Below are positions 1 to 10,149 of a stretch of 64,000 nucleotides of DNA, piece by piece. Position 1 is the stretch's first letter, and each line of letters opens with the position of its first letter. Origin of the DNA: Chaenocephalus aceratus. Lineage: Eukaryota > Chordata > Actinopteri > Perciformes > Channichthyidae. The translations under genes and the position numbers were made by a program. The stretch lies in the NCBI GenBank assembly GCA_023974075.1, contig CM043788.1, positions 27,005,980 to 27,069,979 on the forward strand, given 5' to 3'. The notes under the pieces are model-generated. The model made no database searches and was not told where the DNA came from. It saw only the letters and a list, made by a program, of their open reading frames with translations.

Positions 1-586
1 ATTCATTATGTCAAACCTTGAAAGATATCCCTGCCCTAATGCCAAAAGTAACTGGCAACTGAATATATGTCGCCGTAGCTATGATGTCTATGTCTGGACC
101 GCTGCGTAAAAAGGAGGGTTTCTGACCCATTACTTCTCTTCTTACTTCTATAAGAATAAAACACGGAGGACGGAGATCTCTTTTTGTCCCCCTCTTCTCC
201 CCGCTGCAGCCTAGCAGTTGATCTCAAAGCACGCTCGCCTCTCCTGCAGGGAGAAAAACGATATGTATATACTTTATATAGGTTGATACAGTAGCCCCTT
301 TTTTTAAATAGTTTTTATAGGTGTTGCCATTTGTTTTGTGTAGCGTGGTTCTACAAGTAAGTCAATGCATTAATTGGGTGGTATCAGAGAGTTACACGGG
401 TGTGTAAATGCAATGAAAACAATTGGCCACAGCAAATAATTTATATTAAACATGTAATTTTTACTTTTGAATACTTTAGTACAAAGGATGTCTTGAATAA
501 TTTAAGTGATATATGTGTACACATATAAATCATTAGTCAAAACAGGGCTACATTTAATTTAATTAAAAGGTATAATATGTGGTAAA
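1..586. other. No gene recognised
   Basis: AT-rich sequence without convincing coding frames. Short ORFs here have no recognisable motif. Nothing else seen. Confidence 0.5.
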
Positions 587-614
587 CTGAAGAGCCCTTT
601 GGGAGCCGAAAGAG

Positions 615-663
615 CCGGCTCTTCTTGGTGAGCCAAATGATCCGGCTCACCAAGAAGAGCCGG
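615..663. repeat. Perfect 20-bp inverted repeat (hairpin)
   Basis: Arms 615-634 and 644-663 are exact reverse complements around a 9-base loop (635-643). The arm is built on agccggctcttcttggtgag-type sequence. It looks like the core of a small fold-back or MITE element; the outer ends are not clear. Confidence 0.8.
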
Positions 664-751
664 AATTCCCATCACTAGAACAATGACTTCTTCTGCGAGG
701 ATTTATAAAAGCAGCTGGAAATCCCTTAAGTTGCTATTGGATAAAAAAAGT

Positions 752-792
752 TAGGAAACGCCCCTATAGGAAACGCCCCTATAGGAAACGCC
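752..792 (+). repeat. 15-bp tandem repeat, about 2.7 copies
   Basis: Unit taggaaacgccccta is repeated head to tail. It lies just upstream of a GC-rich stretch that precedes the Myb/SANT-like relic and could be part of a transposon promoter. Confidence 0.8.
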
Positions 793-986
793 TCCTTGCT
801 GCGGTCTGCAGCCAGACCCATCTTCTTTTTTGAGAAAAGAGCTATATTCCTGATTGGCTGGGCGAATTGCAAACCACGCCCCGTAAAACTCCCAAAAAGT
901 TTTGTGAAGCCGCCATTTTATTATCCTCGCATTAGCATTATTAGCATTAGCATTAGCCCAGCGCAGAAACGCAGAGAGACTAACTT

Positions 987-1058
987 ATGGCAACACAAAA
1001 TAAAACATGGGAGCGGTGGAGATGAGGAGGTGTCGGCGTTCTGGCGATTTACTCGGAA
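987..1058 (+). pseudogene. Myb/SANT-like DNA-binding ORF, 5' relic
   Basis: From ATG 987 the frame reads MATQNKTWERWR then a stop, and a shifted frame continues with residues like GGVGVLAIYSE. This resembles the N-terminus of the Myb/SANT-like proteins that accompany PIF/Harbinger transposons in fish (Trp-rich start, then an acidic-Val-Ser-Ala-Leu-Leu helix). The match is by memory of the family pattern only. The frame breaks after 12 codons and runs into a hairpin at 1059, so this is a dead fragment. It could instead be a chance resemblance. Confidence 0.35.
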
Positions 1059-1105
1059 GGCTTCAGTAGAAGCTGCTGGGACTCCCAGCAGCTTCTACTG
1101 AAGCC
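1059..1105. repeat. Perfect 22-bp inverted repeat, 3-base loop
   Basis: Arms 1059-1080 and 1084-1105 are exact reverse complements, separated by act. The left arm begins ggcttcagtagaagctgc. It sits where the Myb/SANT-like reading stops, suggesting local inverted duplication of the coding fragment. Confidence 0.85.
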
Positions 1106-1116
1106 AGTCCCCAACT

Positions 1117-1155
1117 CCGGGGACTTCCGGCCGGGGACTTCCGGCCGGGGACTTT
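1117..1155 (+). repeat. 14-bp tandem repeat
   Basis: Unit ccggggacttccgg occurs twice and a third time in part. It is GC-rich and lies directly after the 22-bp hairpin. Confidence 0.8.
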
Positions 1156-1260
1156 GGGCGGCAGTATACGCCGTGAAGTGATTTGCGGCCTGCCAGTAAA
1201 CCCAAAGCAGAAGAAGAAGAAGTGACGTCAGCGGCTTTTTCTGGTGTGAACGCGATCTGT

Positions 1261-1300
1261 ACTTAGTTCATGCGAACTAAAGAGTTCGCATGAACTAAGT
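1261..1300. repeat. 18-bp inverted repeat with GTGTGAACGC-type flanks
   Basis: Arms 1261-1278 and 1283-1300 are exact reverse complements around a 4-base loop. The motif gtgtgaacgcg occurs on both sides (about 1235-1248 and 1331-1343), the pattern expected near the end of a non-autonomous DNA transposon. Confidence 0.7.
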
Positions 1301-1464
1301 TCGCATGAACCTTTGTGGGAAAAGTACCACAGTGTGAACGCGGCTAAGGACTACAGTGTACTGATCTGCTGAGTGGGCACACAATGCTCATTATTTTTTT
1401 TTTACCGACATTTCCCAAATGTATGTTACCAAGAAGAACAAACTGTTTGTTTCCTCCCTGCCAG

Positions 1465-1659
1465 AGAACAATGCATGTGAAATCTTTATTGATGCTGTTG
1501 CTCTCTTACTCAAACAATTTGATTATTCCCACGTCATAAAGCAGAGGGGGACCAATGTTTGAACTGAAATCAAAGAGAGCTTTGTTCTTTTGTTTCTAAC
1601 AAACATTACAAGTCTGGAGTTGATCGGAAAACACATAAATAACATGGAGTCCTTCTTTG
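1465..1659 (+). pseudogene. Relic exon of an unrecognised host-like gene (1)
   Basis: A pyrimidine-rich acceptor (tttcctccctgccag) precedes an open frame that reads NNACEIFIDAVALLLKQF and onward, with one in-frame TGA at 1560-1562, and continues with a leucine-rich helix-like stretch ending ELIGKHINNMESFF before a possible GT donor at 1660. The exon is 195 nt, begins with two bases of a split codon and ends with one. Composition looks like a helical-repeat host protein. I do not recognise the gene. The stop codon argues that it is dead, unless the TGA is a sequence error. Confidence 0.4.
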
Positions 1660-2227
1660 GTAACAATGGCTACTGAAATGTATTTTTGTGTTTCTCTGCT
1701 GATTTAATAGTTTCAGTGCTATGTTAAGATGCTGGCTTTGAACCACTGTTATTCAGTCATCATTTTGATTGAATACTGTGACAATGCTTTGCTGTAGTTT
1801 TATAATTAGCGTTATACAGTGTTTCCGATCTTCTCATCCAAATCTGGCAAGAAAGTAAATAACTTTGCATAAACCTTTACCAACAAATGTTTACGTGATT
1901 ATTTAGTTCAATCCAGGTTTTTCCAAAGTAAGGGACAATATAAGAGCATTTGTTTTTTTCATAAAAAGTGCAAAAGTTAATTTAAGTATCATGTGTAATC
2001 CATCCACCAAACTATATTATATTAAGTAACGTTCGGCAATGTGGAACACCATGTTATGTCCAATTATTATCTTTACTGTTATATACACTGGGCTAAACAT
2101 GATTTGTAACTTACGCAGCTGCTAGATGAGGTTGTCTGAGCTGATAGAGATGCCATAGTCAGCAGCATGTACAGTGTGGAATGTTCTTTTTTAATTTAAA
2201 CCCCTGCAACAACTTTCCCATCTTCAG

Positions 2228-2430
2228 CCATGCCAATGATGGTGCTCCAGAGGCCTTTGAAGAAAATAGAGGGCTTGTGTGAAACCCTGCAGCCTCTGTC
2301 AGACGACCCCATTGACCACACTCGCATCAAAAGCTTCCTCCAATTACTTTCGACAAATGTGCAGCTCTTGGTCTGCAGGCTTGCATACATTCAAATATCA
2401 TCACTTGAGTGGGACATTTACACTAGATGA
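2228..2430 (+). pseudogene. Relic exon of an unrecognised host-like gene (2)
   Basis: After a plausible acceptor (cccatcttcag at 2217-2227) the frame reads MPMMVLQRPLKKIEGLCETL and continues with a charged, leucine-rich stretch (DHTRIKSFLQLLSTNVQLL) to a stop at 2428. It resembles an alpha-helical repeat protein. A 3' splice donor in matching phase was not found, so its link to the other two exon relics (1465-1659, 3227-3364) is inferred from position and character only. No family recognised. Confidence 0.3.
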
Positions 2431-3226
2431 TAGCTTTTCAGCAAGGGAAAAATCACTTGTTTGTTTACAGCCTAGCAACAATAGTGTGTCTTTTATTGTT
2501 CCTATGTTAACTGCACATATTTTAGCTGTGGGTTTGTGTTCCTCTCTCCTTGCAGGTTTAGCAGACACAGAAGGCAGTGAGATATGAATCATTGTTTGTT
2601 CTGTTGCTCTCAGGTAGAAATGTATTTGTTTCACACACATACAGACACATTTACAATTAACACTCAGTACATCCTAATGTAAAAACTTAAGTACACAAAG
2701 TAAAGCAACATAATAGATTTTGGGTACGGAATGTTTTCACTACTCTCAATGTTAACTGACTAATTGTTTTATACAATATCATGGAGAGGATATCCCTTCT
2801 TAAAAAAAAGGAGTTTAAAAGTGCTGCCTTAAGTTCAATCTAATACAAACATGTAAGATTTGGTTCGTGCCTATTTAGAGGAATGTCCTGTTTCTTTGAT
2901 GAATTCATTGCCACCAATTAGTCTCGTCACCCTTCCTCACACCACGATGACACCACTACATGGACCCCAAACAAGAGGACATTTGACTGATGAGGTCACA
3001 GCTGCCAATAAAACATGTTTAATTACACACTCTCTTACATCACTTTAGTACGTTTTGGTTGAACCAAATCAATGTCTTAAAATAGAAATGTAGGGCTTGT
3101 TAGTAATACGATTTGCACATTGCGGTCATAGTGAATTAATCAAACTTGTGAAAATACAATAGATGATTCAGCAATTTTTTTGGGAAGGTTTATCGCTGTA
3201 TCACTTGTTCATTGTGTTCCACACAG

Positions 3227-3364
3227 AGGACAGTTGTGAGATTCATCTTGTTAAGCTTTATCTCAAAGTGCGCCCTTCAGGAAACACAATATATCGAGAG
3301 GATCCAGTTTCAATGAGGCTTTATTATCTTTGTCCTGTAGGACATTGTAAAGAACAACAGGAAG
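3227..3364 (+). pseudogene. Possible exon of an unrecognised host-like gene (3)
   Basis: The interval is bounded by cacag|AG at the 5' side and CAGGAAG|gtattg at the 3' side, is 138 nt (divisible by three) and is fully open. It reads DSCEIHLVKLYLKVRPSGN and RLYYLCPVGHCKEQQE. It starts with two bases of a split codon, which fits the one-base end of the exon at 1465-1659 (joined codon GAG). That phase match makes chance less likely. Gene identity unknown; it could be a live exon of a gene extending outside the window. Confidence 0.4.
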
Positions 3365-5273
3365 GTATTGATTTTGTCTCTTTTACTTTTTAGGCCAACT
3401 TAAAGCTCTTAATTTCCTCACTGTTTACCGTCAATCTCATTCTCAGTGAAAAAGACACAATAGTTGACGGAGATGCTTAACATAAAATATGTGAAATGTC
3501 ACACCCAGTCGGGAGGATGGACAGATACTTTCGGAAAACTAACACAATAGACTGTGTTGAAGAGTATTTACCATATTAAAAAAGAAGTTTATTCGATGAA
3601 GTTCATTGTCTTTCAATGTTATTCTTTGTTTGCACTAAAAAGGATGTTCTGCTATAATCCAGCAATGGTGTCACACTCAGTGTAGGAATAATGCAAGTCA
3701 CACTTCTTCGCCATCTCATCACAGGCAGACTAAGAAGACATGCGTGCGTGTTAAGTTGCTGAACACTGATAAAAATGAGCACTTAATATATTGTTAGATA
3801 CACCATTGTGATTTTCATAACCGAGCATACATGTTTTCTTTATTGTTAAGTAGTGTAACAGATACCCGACAAGACTTTTGTTGTGTGACCTGATGTGGAT
3901 TTTCACATAGATATTCAATGCTGATAAACCAAACACAAAACAGCCAATATAGGACAGATTTTCAAAGAGAACTTTTTAACATTTTAATTTACAAATGACA
4001 TTCTTTGTACATTTAGATTTTTACATCACCATCACCCACAACATTCAGTTTTATAATCATCAAACATCACATTATTATGCTCATTGGAGGCTTTAAATTA
4101 AATACAAGAACCCCTTATTTTCCTCCTTTTTATTGAGGATTACATTAATATGTCGTTTCTCGTACCAGCATTAGTTTTAGTTCACAGTGTCATTGTAAAC
4201 CCTTAACCAAATCCATGTCAAGTATATCAGCACATTTAAATCCACAGACAGCAAACATGTAACAAGTTTAGACATCTCATTTTAAAAGTTTCCAGTAGTA
4301 GTAGTAGTAGTAGTAGATCAAGTCAGTCACATTCCAAAATAATAGTGCAAGGACCTCTACAGTACATCATTGATTAAAAACACAGTTTAGGGAACATGTG
4401 CTTCATATTAAGATAACAGGGTTACAGTAGAAAAGCCCAAACTAATTATGATTTTTTTTTTTTTTAATTGACCTGAGGTAGAGAGAATCGTCTCTTACTT
4501 GATTTGAAGCCACTGCAGAATTACACATTGACTCAAGTGAAGGAAATGTATAACACTTAATACAAACCCAAAATGCAAGCATAACTAAAGGCTGTGTAGC
4601 AAGTGCAATGGCTTTCAAACCCCAGCATCCAGGGCACCACCTCACACTGCCTTTTTATTCTCAAGATCACACTGGCCAACTAAACATTATTATCAGAAAG
4701 CACATTTTGCTACAAATACATATTCATGGTTTATTTACCACTTGTCCTCATACTACACTTTTGGTTACATTTTAGGTATTAATATAAGTCGGATCGCTAC
4801 CATTGGTGCTTTGGCAATGAAAAGCCTCAACCATATCTAACCAGAAGGAAGGAGAAAAAAAGGTGTTGGCCACTGACAAGGGGAGGACGACAGTGTCTCC
4901 GGCTGTGATAAGGCGGAGAACCTCATACATACATAATGAAATAAAAAGCCTGTAGTTGCCAAGCAATAACTGTCCTCCTCAGCAAGACCGTTGAGGAAGC
5001 AGTTAAACTTTGGTTGTCTCTGAAAGAATTAAGTCCTTCAGAATGCCAATATAAATACACAATTCTACAACGTTTTAAAATCTCTGTATAATTTACTTGA
5101 CTTTTGAGGAATATCCTCAAAATTGCACTACTAAACAGAAACAGCTAATTCTGATGTGGTCCATGGTCCTTCCCCACATAAGGGAGAGTTTACTGGGACT
5201 CTCGTGCATCACGGTGTCCACCAAGGTACAGCTCAGCGTGTTGGTGCTGTCCTGACCTGGTGCTCCCATCAAG
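3365..5273 (-). other. b3gnt7 downstream region / likely 3' UTR
   Basis: No coding frame is supported. The stretch lies downstream of b3gnt7 on the minus strand and probably holds its 3' UTR. Candidate minus-strand AATAAA signals occur at 4730-4735 and about 4128-4133. An (AGT)n microsatellite is at 4294-4316. Confidence 0.45.
4294..4316. repeat. (AGT)n microsatellite
   Basis: A run of about eight agt units. Confidence 0.9.
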
Positions 5274-6524
5274 CTATAGGATCTCCACTTTCTGTGAGCA
5301 CACCAGGTCACTGTTGACCATATGCCACATGTGCATTAGGTCCGATGGGAGCAGCTTGTGTACCACAATCATGCTCTTAAAGAAACAAGGTTCTCTGTTC
5401 AATTTGCTGCTCTTATTTGTCACCAAACCAAACGTCTTAAAGGCATTGTGTTTTATAGGAGTGACCTGAAGCACCTCCAGACACATGCCCAAGAAGACAT
5501 CATCGATGGGGTAAAGCTCAAGGGTGTCTGTCACCAAGTAAAGCCTCCTCGCTAGATTCCCATCCATCAGAAACCCCCCTCCACCTGCATACGGAGGGTA
5601 GTGTGTCTTATTATACAGAGCCAGGGGGATGTAGTATTTGTTTTCCTTTCTACGGATGGGCTGCGCCTTGACCATCACATCGCCCACAAACAGGTTCTTT
5701 GCCTGGTTGCCCTCTAAAAACTCAAAGATGTTGTCTACGCTGACAAAGACGTCGTCATCCCCCTTGAAGACGTAGCGTACACTGGGGCAGTAGGTGTGGA
5801 ACCATTTGAGGAAGTGAGTCTCCTTTAGCGTGAGGTTGAAGAAACTATCTAGGAAGTCCCACTGGAGGATATCCCCGTAGATGTAGTCCTCGTACTCCAC
5901 TAGCTTCTGGTGGTTTGCTCTCTCTGCCACACTGGAGGGTTTACCAAGAAGGAAAAGGGTCTTTACTCTCTTTCCATCAATCACCTGCTCTTTGCCCCAG
6001 GTTTTTCTGATGACCTCTCTTCTGTCATGCTGGGTGGCAACAGACTTTATTATCATGAGTAAATATGTGTCGCCTGTGCACTTCTCTGGGTGGTTGAGGA
6101 GCATGGGGAAGTAATGGCAGTGTCGATAAAGCACGAATTGCTTGAAATTCTCCTCCAGGCTATTAAACCAGTTCTGACTTGAGAGGTTGAGGTTGATGCT
6201 ACAGTTGGTGTTGGTAACATCCCAGGTTCTCGGGCTGCTGTCTTCAGTGATCCGGGACTTTTGTGTGGTGATCCGATATTTAGGCGTCAGCTGGTGTTTG
6301 CTAGCCTTCCAGAAACCTCTAATTCCCAGGTTCAAGTCACTTTTGTCCTCCCCAGCAGCTCCAAGCTCCCCCCCCTCTGAGGTATCTGTCCGAGCCTGCC
6401 TTTCAATTTGGAAGGGAGCCCCCATGTTGATGCTTCCTCTTTGGATAACAGGCAGCGCGACCACAGCCAGGAAAAACATGACACCCACACTCTTGTACAC
6501 CTTCCAGCGGTCTCTGTTGTTCAT
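5274..6524 (-). CDS. b3gnt7: UDP-GlcNAc:betaGal beta-1,3-N-acetylglucosaminyltransferase 7-like
   Basis: A 416-residue type II Golgi glycosyltransferase (GT31), predicted to add beta-1,3-GlcNAc to galactose in poly-N-acetyllactosamine or keratan-sulfate chains. A short cytoplasmic tail is followed by a membrane anchor (about residues 13-27), a stem, then the catalytic domain. Visible family motifs are [10 protein letters not shown] (about 168-177), the metal-binding DDD in FKGDDDVFV (256-258), PYAGGGGF (311-318) and [11 protein letters not shown] (near 338-348). Length and the [15 protein letters not shown] and [14 protein letters not shown] segments fit B3GNT7 better than other B3GNTs. The start is the ATG at 6524: a splice acceptor (tttgtcttcccccag) ends one base before it, so a 5' noncoding exon lies further upstream. 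The frame also runs upstream in a non-ATG codon, which I rejected. No frameshift or stop; it looks functional. Confidence 0.95.
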   Translation of the reverse strand: MNNRDRWKVYKSVGVMFFLAVVALPVIQRGSINMGAPFQIERQARTDTSEGGELGAAGEDKSDLNLGIRGFWKASKHQLTPKYRITTQKSRITEDSSPRTWDVTNTNCSINLNLSSQNWFNSLEENFKQFVLYRHCHYFPMLLNHPEKCTGDTYLLMIIKSVATQHDRREVIRKTWGKEQVIDGKRVKTLFLLGKPSSVAERANHQKLVEYEDYIYGDILQWDFLDSFFNLTLKETHFLKWFHTYCPSVRYVFKGDDDVFVSVDNIFEFLEGNQAKNLFVGDVMVKAQPIRRKENKYYIPLALYNKTHYPPYAGGGGFLMDGNLARRLYLVTDTLELYPIDDVFLGMCLEVLQVTPIKHNAFKTFGLVTNKSSKLNREPCFFKSMIVVHKLLPSDLMHMWHMVNSDLVCSQKVEIL

Positions 6525-6527
6525 CCT
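6525..6527 (-). promoter_or_regulatory. Splice acceptor one base before the b3gnt7 start codon
   Basis: On the minus strand a pyrimidine-rich run ends in AG at 6527-6526, followed by G and the ATG. This implies a 5'-UTR intron, with the first exon and promoter at higher coordinates. Confidence 0.7.
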
Positions 6528-6672
6528 GGGGGAAGACAAAGACCACAGCCAGTCAGAGTTAGGGCAAAAACATCTAGATAATCAGAAAGAGCCATTTACA
6601 TTGTTTAATCCCAAACCAATTGAACTGCGGTGGTGGACAGTACCTGAGTACCTTTACACAAGTTCTGTCTTA

Positions 6673-7629
6673 GGCTGCGGCCACACAAGGACGAAAACGG
6701 CTAAACGCATAGGATTAACGCAAACGCAAACAAGCTTCCGTCCACACGCAATAGTTATCCGGATAGTGTCTGTCCACACGAGACCGCTCCGTTTAGCTCC
6801 AACCGCTGGAGAAGCTGCAGTACATATGCAGGAGCCTGTACGTGGCACTGTAACTTCCTCCACAAAAGCACCGAAGAAGCATGGTTGCCCTTCTGTTTAT
6901 TCTCCGCGGTGGGGGCCGAGGGAACCGGGCAGAGTTTTTCGCCAGTCAACGTGTATTAAAGTTTAAATCTTCCGGACAAAATTATAAAAGGTCTTCTTTG
7001 TTATGTATTGAGCTTTAAAACAAATGAATAACGACTCTATATATTATAATAATAAAATACACGGAGCCTCTCTTTTTCCTCCCTCTCTTCGGACAGCGTC
7101 AGTGTCTGTCTCATGCAGCAGCTGATCCAGTAATGAGTGACCCGGCCGACAGTAAAAATAAACATATTTATAACTAGTTTAGGTAGTTTGAGAGGTAATT
7201 AAAATAGCTAAGGGTGATGATCTGACTTGAAGTGTGTGTTTTGCTGCAGCGGGAGGAGCTGCAGGTGAGCAGAGCTGCGTGTCTCCGTCCTGTCAGATTA
7301 GACTTCACTCGCGTTTAGGTCCATATCGAGAGAAAGATAAATAATCTGAATTCAGTGTGCAGTTTACTTTGACGCGGGGGTGAGCAGCAGAGGTGGGGAG
7401 AGGCGGGGCTATTGCCTCATCATTATCAGAAAATGATCGTATCGGGCGTACACACGTAGCCGTTGGACCCCCCCAGAGCGTTGCGTATGCCGTTCTATCC
7501 ACCTTGGGACCCGTTATCGTTTCCTCAGTCGTTTAGTGCCGTATTCGGTCGTCCTCGTGTGGCCGAACGGTCTATATGACACTAAACAGTAACGCAAACG
7601 ACCGTTTTCGTCCTTGTGTGGCCGCAGCC
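6673..7629. mobile_element. 957-bp MITE, PIF/Harbinger-like
   Basis: Terminal inverted repeats begin GGCTGCGGCCACACAAGGAC at the left and end with its reverse complement at the right; similarity runs through about 30 bp. TTA flanks both sides (6670-6672 and 7630-7632), a 3-bp target duplication typical of PIF/Harbinger. No transposase frame inside. It was inserted into a stretch of the common fish aagtacctgagtac-type repeat, about 150 bp upstream of the b3gnt7 start. Confidence 0.8.
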
Positions 7630-7859
7630 TTAGTTACAATTTTGAGGTACTTAAATCGAGTATTTCCATTTTATTCAACTTAAGACTTGCCACTGAATTG
7701 TAGTAATATTATACATTTCATTACAATGTGTGTGGTGCACTCTCGCGGGAATATCTCCGCAATGGAGCGAGCTTACGTTTCACTTTCAATTGCATGATAT
7801 AGCCCAGATAAACACCTTCATCGCACATGTTGCCACTTGTTTGTACCATTTTCAGGCGA

Positions 7860-7965
7860 TTTGTAAAAAACTATGTGTTTTGGGATATTTGTGGAGTTAG
7901 GTGGTCCGCGAGTGTTTTTTTATTGGTTAAGTGGTCCTTGGTATGAAAAAGTTTGAAAAACACTG
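7860..7965. mobile_element. hAT-type element end
   Basis: The sequence ends with a minus-strand terminus CAGTGTTTTTCAAACTTTTT, followed by the ACCAAGGACCACTTAACC pattern of widespread fish hAT elements. The left end was not located, so size and target duplication are unknown. Confidence 0.5.
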
Positions 7966-8529
7966 GTGTAGAGGATGCCATTAAGCATGAAACTTGCAAT
8001 GAGGAATCAAATATGAATCTCTGAAAACTCAGTCAAAATGTTGTATTGTGTTGTTTAAAAATGATTATGAACTTTATTTTCACTATTGAAGGACTGAAAA
8101 CAGGTTGTTATTTTTTGCCAATAACTGCTCCATAAGAAAATACTTTAATTTGGGGTTTGTGTGAAATGTTTTCAGTACACTAACAATAAACAGTTTAAAA
8201 CAATATCAATGCATACTCAAAACATACTTCTTGCTGTTTCATGTAGCCAGCAAAGCAAAGAACAGCCTGAGGGCAGGTTTACATCATAATAGATCAGCAT
8301 GTACTTAAATAGGATTTGCATAAAAGACAGTACAATGCTTCTCCCTAAGACTTTACTAGGTTTGCTCTAAACAAAAGACATGCAGCAGAGGTGTATCATC
8401 CCCTCCATTTTTAAACATAACAAAAGCAAAGTAACACTTGTCACTATTTATTTAACCAGTGTAACTTCTGGAAGAACACGTGGAATGTACTTTGAACGTG
8501 AAGTAACCCCTGGAGCTTCAGAATTCTCA
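7966..8529. other. No feature recognised
   Basis: AT-rich, no supported gene, hairpin or repeat boundary seen. Confidence 0.5.
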
Positions 8530-8774
8530 CATGTCCAACAAGTCGTGCCAGGGCTCGTTATGCACACTCCCATGTGGGGCTGTTACGGATGCTGTTTGTC
8601 TGCTCATTAATCTGCCTGTGAGTGTTTTCAGCTGTGTGTGTGTTCATGTAAATGAGCTGTGTGGTTGCGCCAACTTCATTGGCTGCCCATCTCCTGGTCC
8701 GCCTCTGAAGATGGGGATTGGATTGACGGCGTCCAATCGCAGCGCACAGCCGGCGCACACCTGCTGGGGAGGAG

Positions 8775-8780
8775 TATAAA
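8775..8780 (+). promoter_or_regulatory. TATA box of the YR retroelement leader
   Basis: tataaa lies in a GC-rich setting (ggggaggagtataaaggctg) 354 bp upstream of the ORF1 ATG. Its position fits an internal leader promoter of the element; activity is not shown. Confidence 0.45.
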
Positions 8781-9133
8781 GGCTGAGCACGGACAACATT
8801 CGGGAGGCTCTGTATTGCGTGACAGATGCCTCAACCCTCTCATTGTGCCAAAGCCTTCCTCCTGTGATTCTGTAGACTGACTAGCAGTGTGTATTCTGTA
8901 GGGTTCTGTGCGAGCACACTGGTTAGCAGTGTGTCGTGGTATTCTGTGTTTAGTGTAGGGTGTGTGTGTTGCGTAGATCCAGGTTGCTTAGCTCCTGTAG
9001 AACCGCACTTAGGATAGTTACCTTGTGAAACAGCTTAGACCCAGGTGATTAGCACCTGTAGACCCGCACCAGCTGTGTTTGCTCACAGTCCCGTTTTGTC
9101 AAAAAAAAAAAGCACAAGAAAAACTAGCTCAAG

Positions 9134-9472
9134 ATGTCCAACTCGGACAATTCAGATCACGAACCTGGTATGGAAATCTTAGAGCCCGGTTCGGCTCCCC
9201 ACAGCGGCCTGAAAAAAAAAAAAGAAGTCGAGCCCTCCAGGATCCCGTCCACCACCAAAGTCCACCCCTTCCCAGGCTCGCCAGTCCGGGAGCGTCACTA
9301 ACACACCCCTCATGGAGAGTAGCGTGGCCGGCTCCCTGCAATCCCTGGCTAGCTCCATGATAGCTATCGATGCTCGCCTCCAGGCCCTGGAAGACTCCGT
9401 CACAGGAGCTTCGACTTCCGTGGCACTCAGGTCAGGTACTAGTGTTAACGAAAATGTTTGCACTCACCCACA
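9134..9472 (+). pseudogene. YR retroelement ORF1 (gag-like), frameshifted and split
   Basis: From ATG 9134 the frame reads MSNSDNSDHEPGMEILEPGS, then enters a run of twelve A (9212-9223). Beyond the run the original frame soon stops, while a one-base-shifted frame stays open with a proline/serine-rich segment (PPGSRPPPKSTPSQARQSG) and a helix-like stretch (IAIDARLQALEDSVTG). This acidic start, Lys run and Ser/Pro-rich, short coiled region is typical of ORF1 proteins in fish DIRS/Ngaro elements. Slippage in the A-run is the obvious lesion; programmed slippage is possible but unsupported. The ORF is cut at about 9473 by other repeat DNA. Confidence 0.6.
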
Positions 9473-10130
9473 CAGGGTCGGGTTGTAACGGAATAGATGT
9501 AACGGCGTTACGTAATCAGAAATACAAAAAATCATGTATATTCAGCGGGCGTTACATTTGAAAAACGAGTAATCTGAGTCAGTTACTTTCGTAAACCTGA
9601 AGTGAATACTTATTGGAACTATTGGTTGAGAAGTTTCCTCACAAAATGTAATATTCATTACCAGCAGAACCGTGTGCACACTGCACAGCGCTGCAGCGTG
9701 TCTGTGAGCGAGAGATGCAGCGTGTCTGTGAGAGAGAGAGAGAGAGTTCTCTTTCAAAATATATTGAAAGGTAGAAACGGAGATGGTTAGATAAAACGTG
9801 GAAGATAACGTTTATGTAGCATTTATTTATTGTCGAAATGATGACATTTATAACGGGATCAAATCAAAGTGAATGGCCTGCTGAATGTATAGGGCAAGGG
9901 TAGGGCAATGTTCAACAAAATTGAACATTGCTCAACTTTTGAAGCAAGCAACGCCAGCAACGCTCCACGTCGCTTCCCAAAATACAGTCCTGCTAAAAGT
10001 GACGTCACCCCATTCAAAGTGAATGGGCAGAAGCGTTGGAAGCTTTAACGCGCGCCACCGTGCGGACGGGCCGTCACAGTAGCTCTGCGCCAGAAACCTC
10101 GTGGAGGAAGAAAAAAAATAAAAAATAATA
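9473..10130. mobile_element. Repeat DNA nested inside the YR retroelement
   Basis: Starts with cagggtcgggttgtaacgg and includes the gtaacggcgttacgta pattern of fish hAT ends, a GA-rich microsatellite near 9720-9745, and a second piece (about 9895-10090) with acattgct palindromic flanks and gtgacgtcacc. At least two elements appear joined. Target duplications were not resolved. Confidence 0.5.
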
Positions 10131-10149
10131 ATAGGAATATCACCCCTCC

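Noticed and set aside
6187..6966. 259-codon plus-strand frame opposite b3gnt7
   Set aside because: Antisense shadow of a strongly conserved glycosyltransferase; it then runs into MITE DNA and has no motif.
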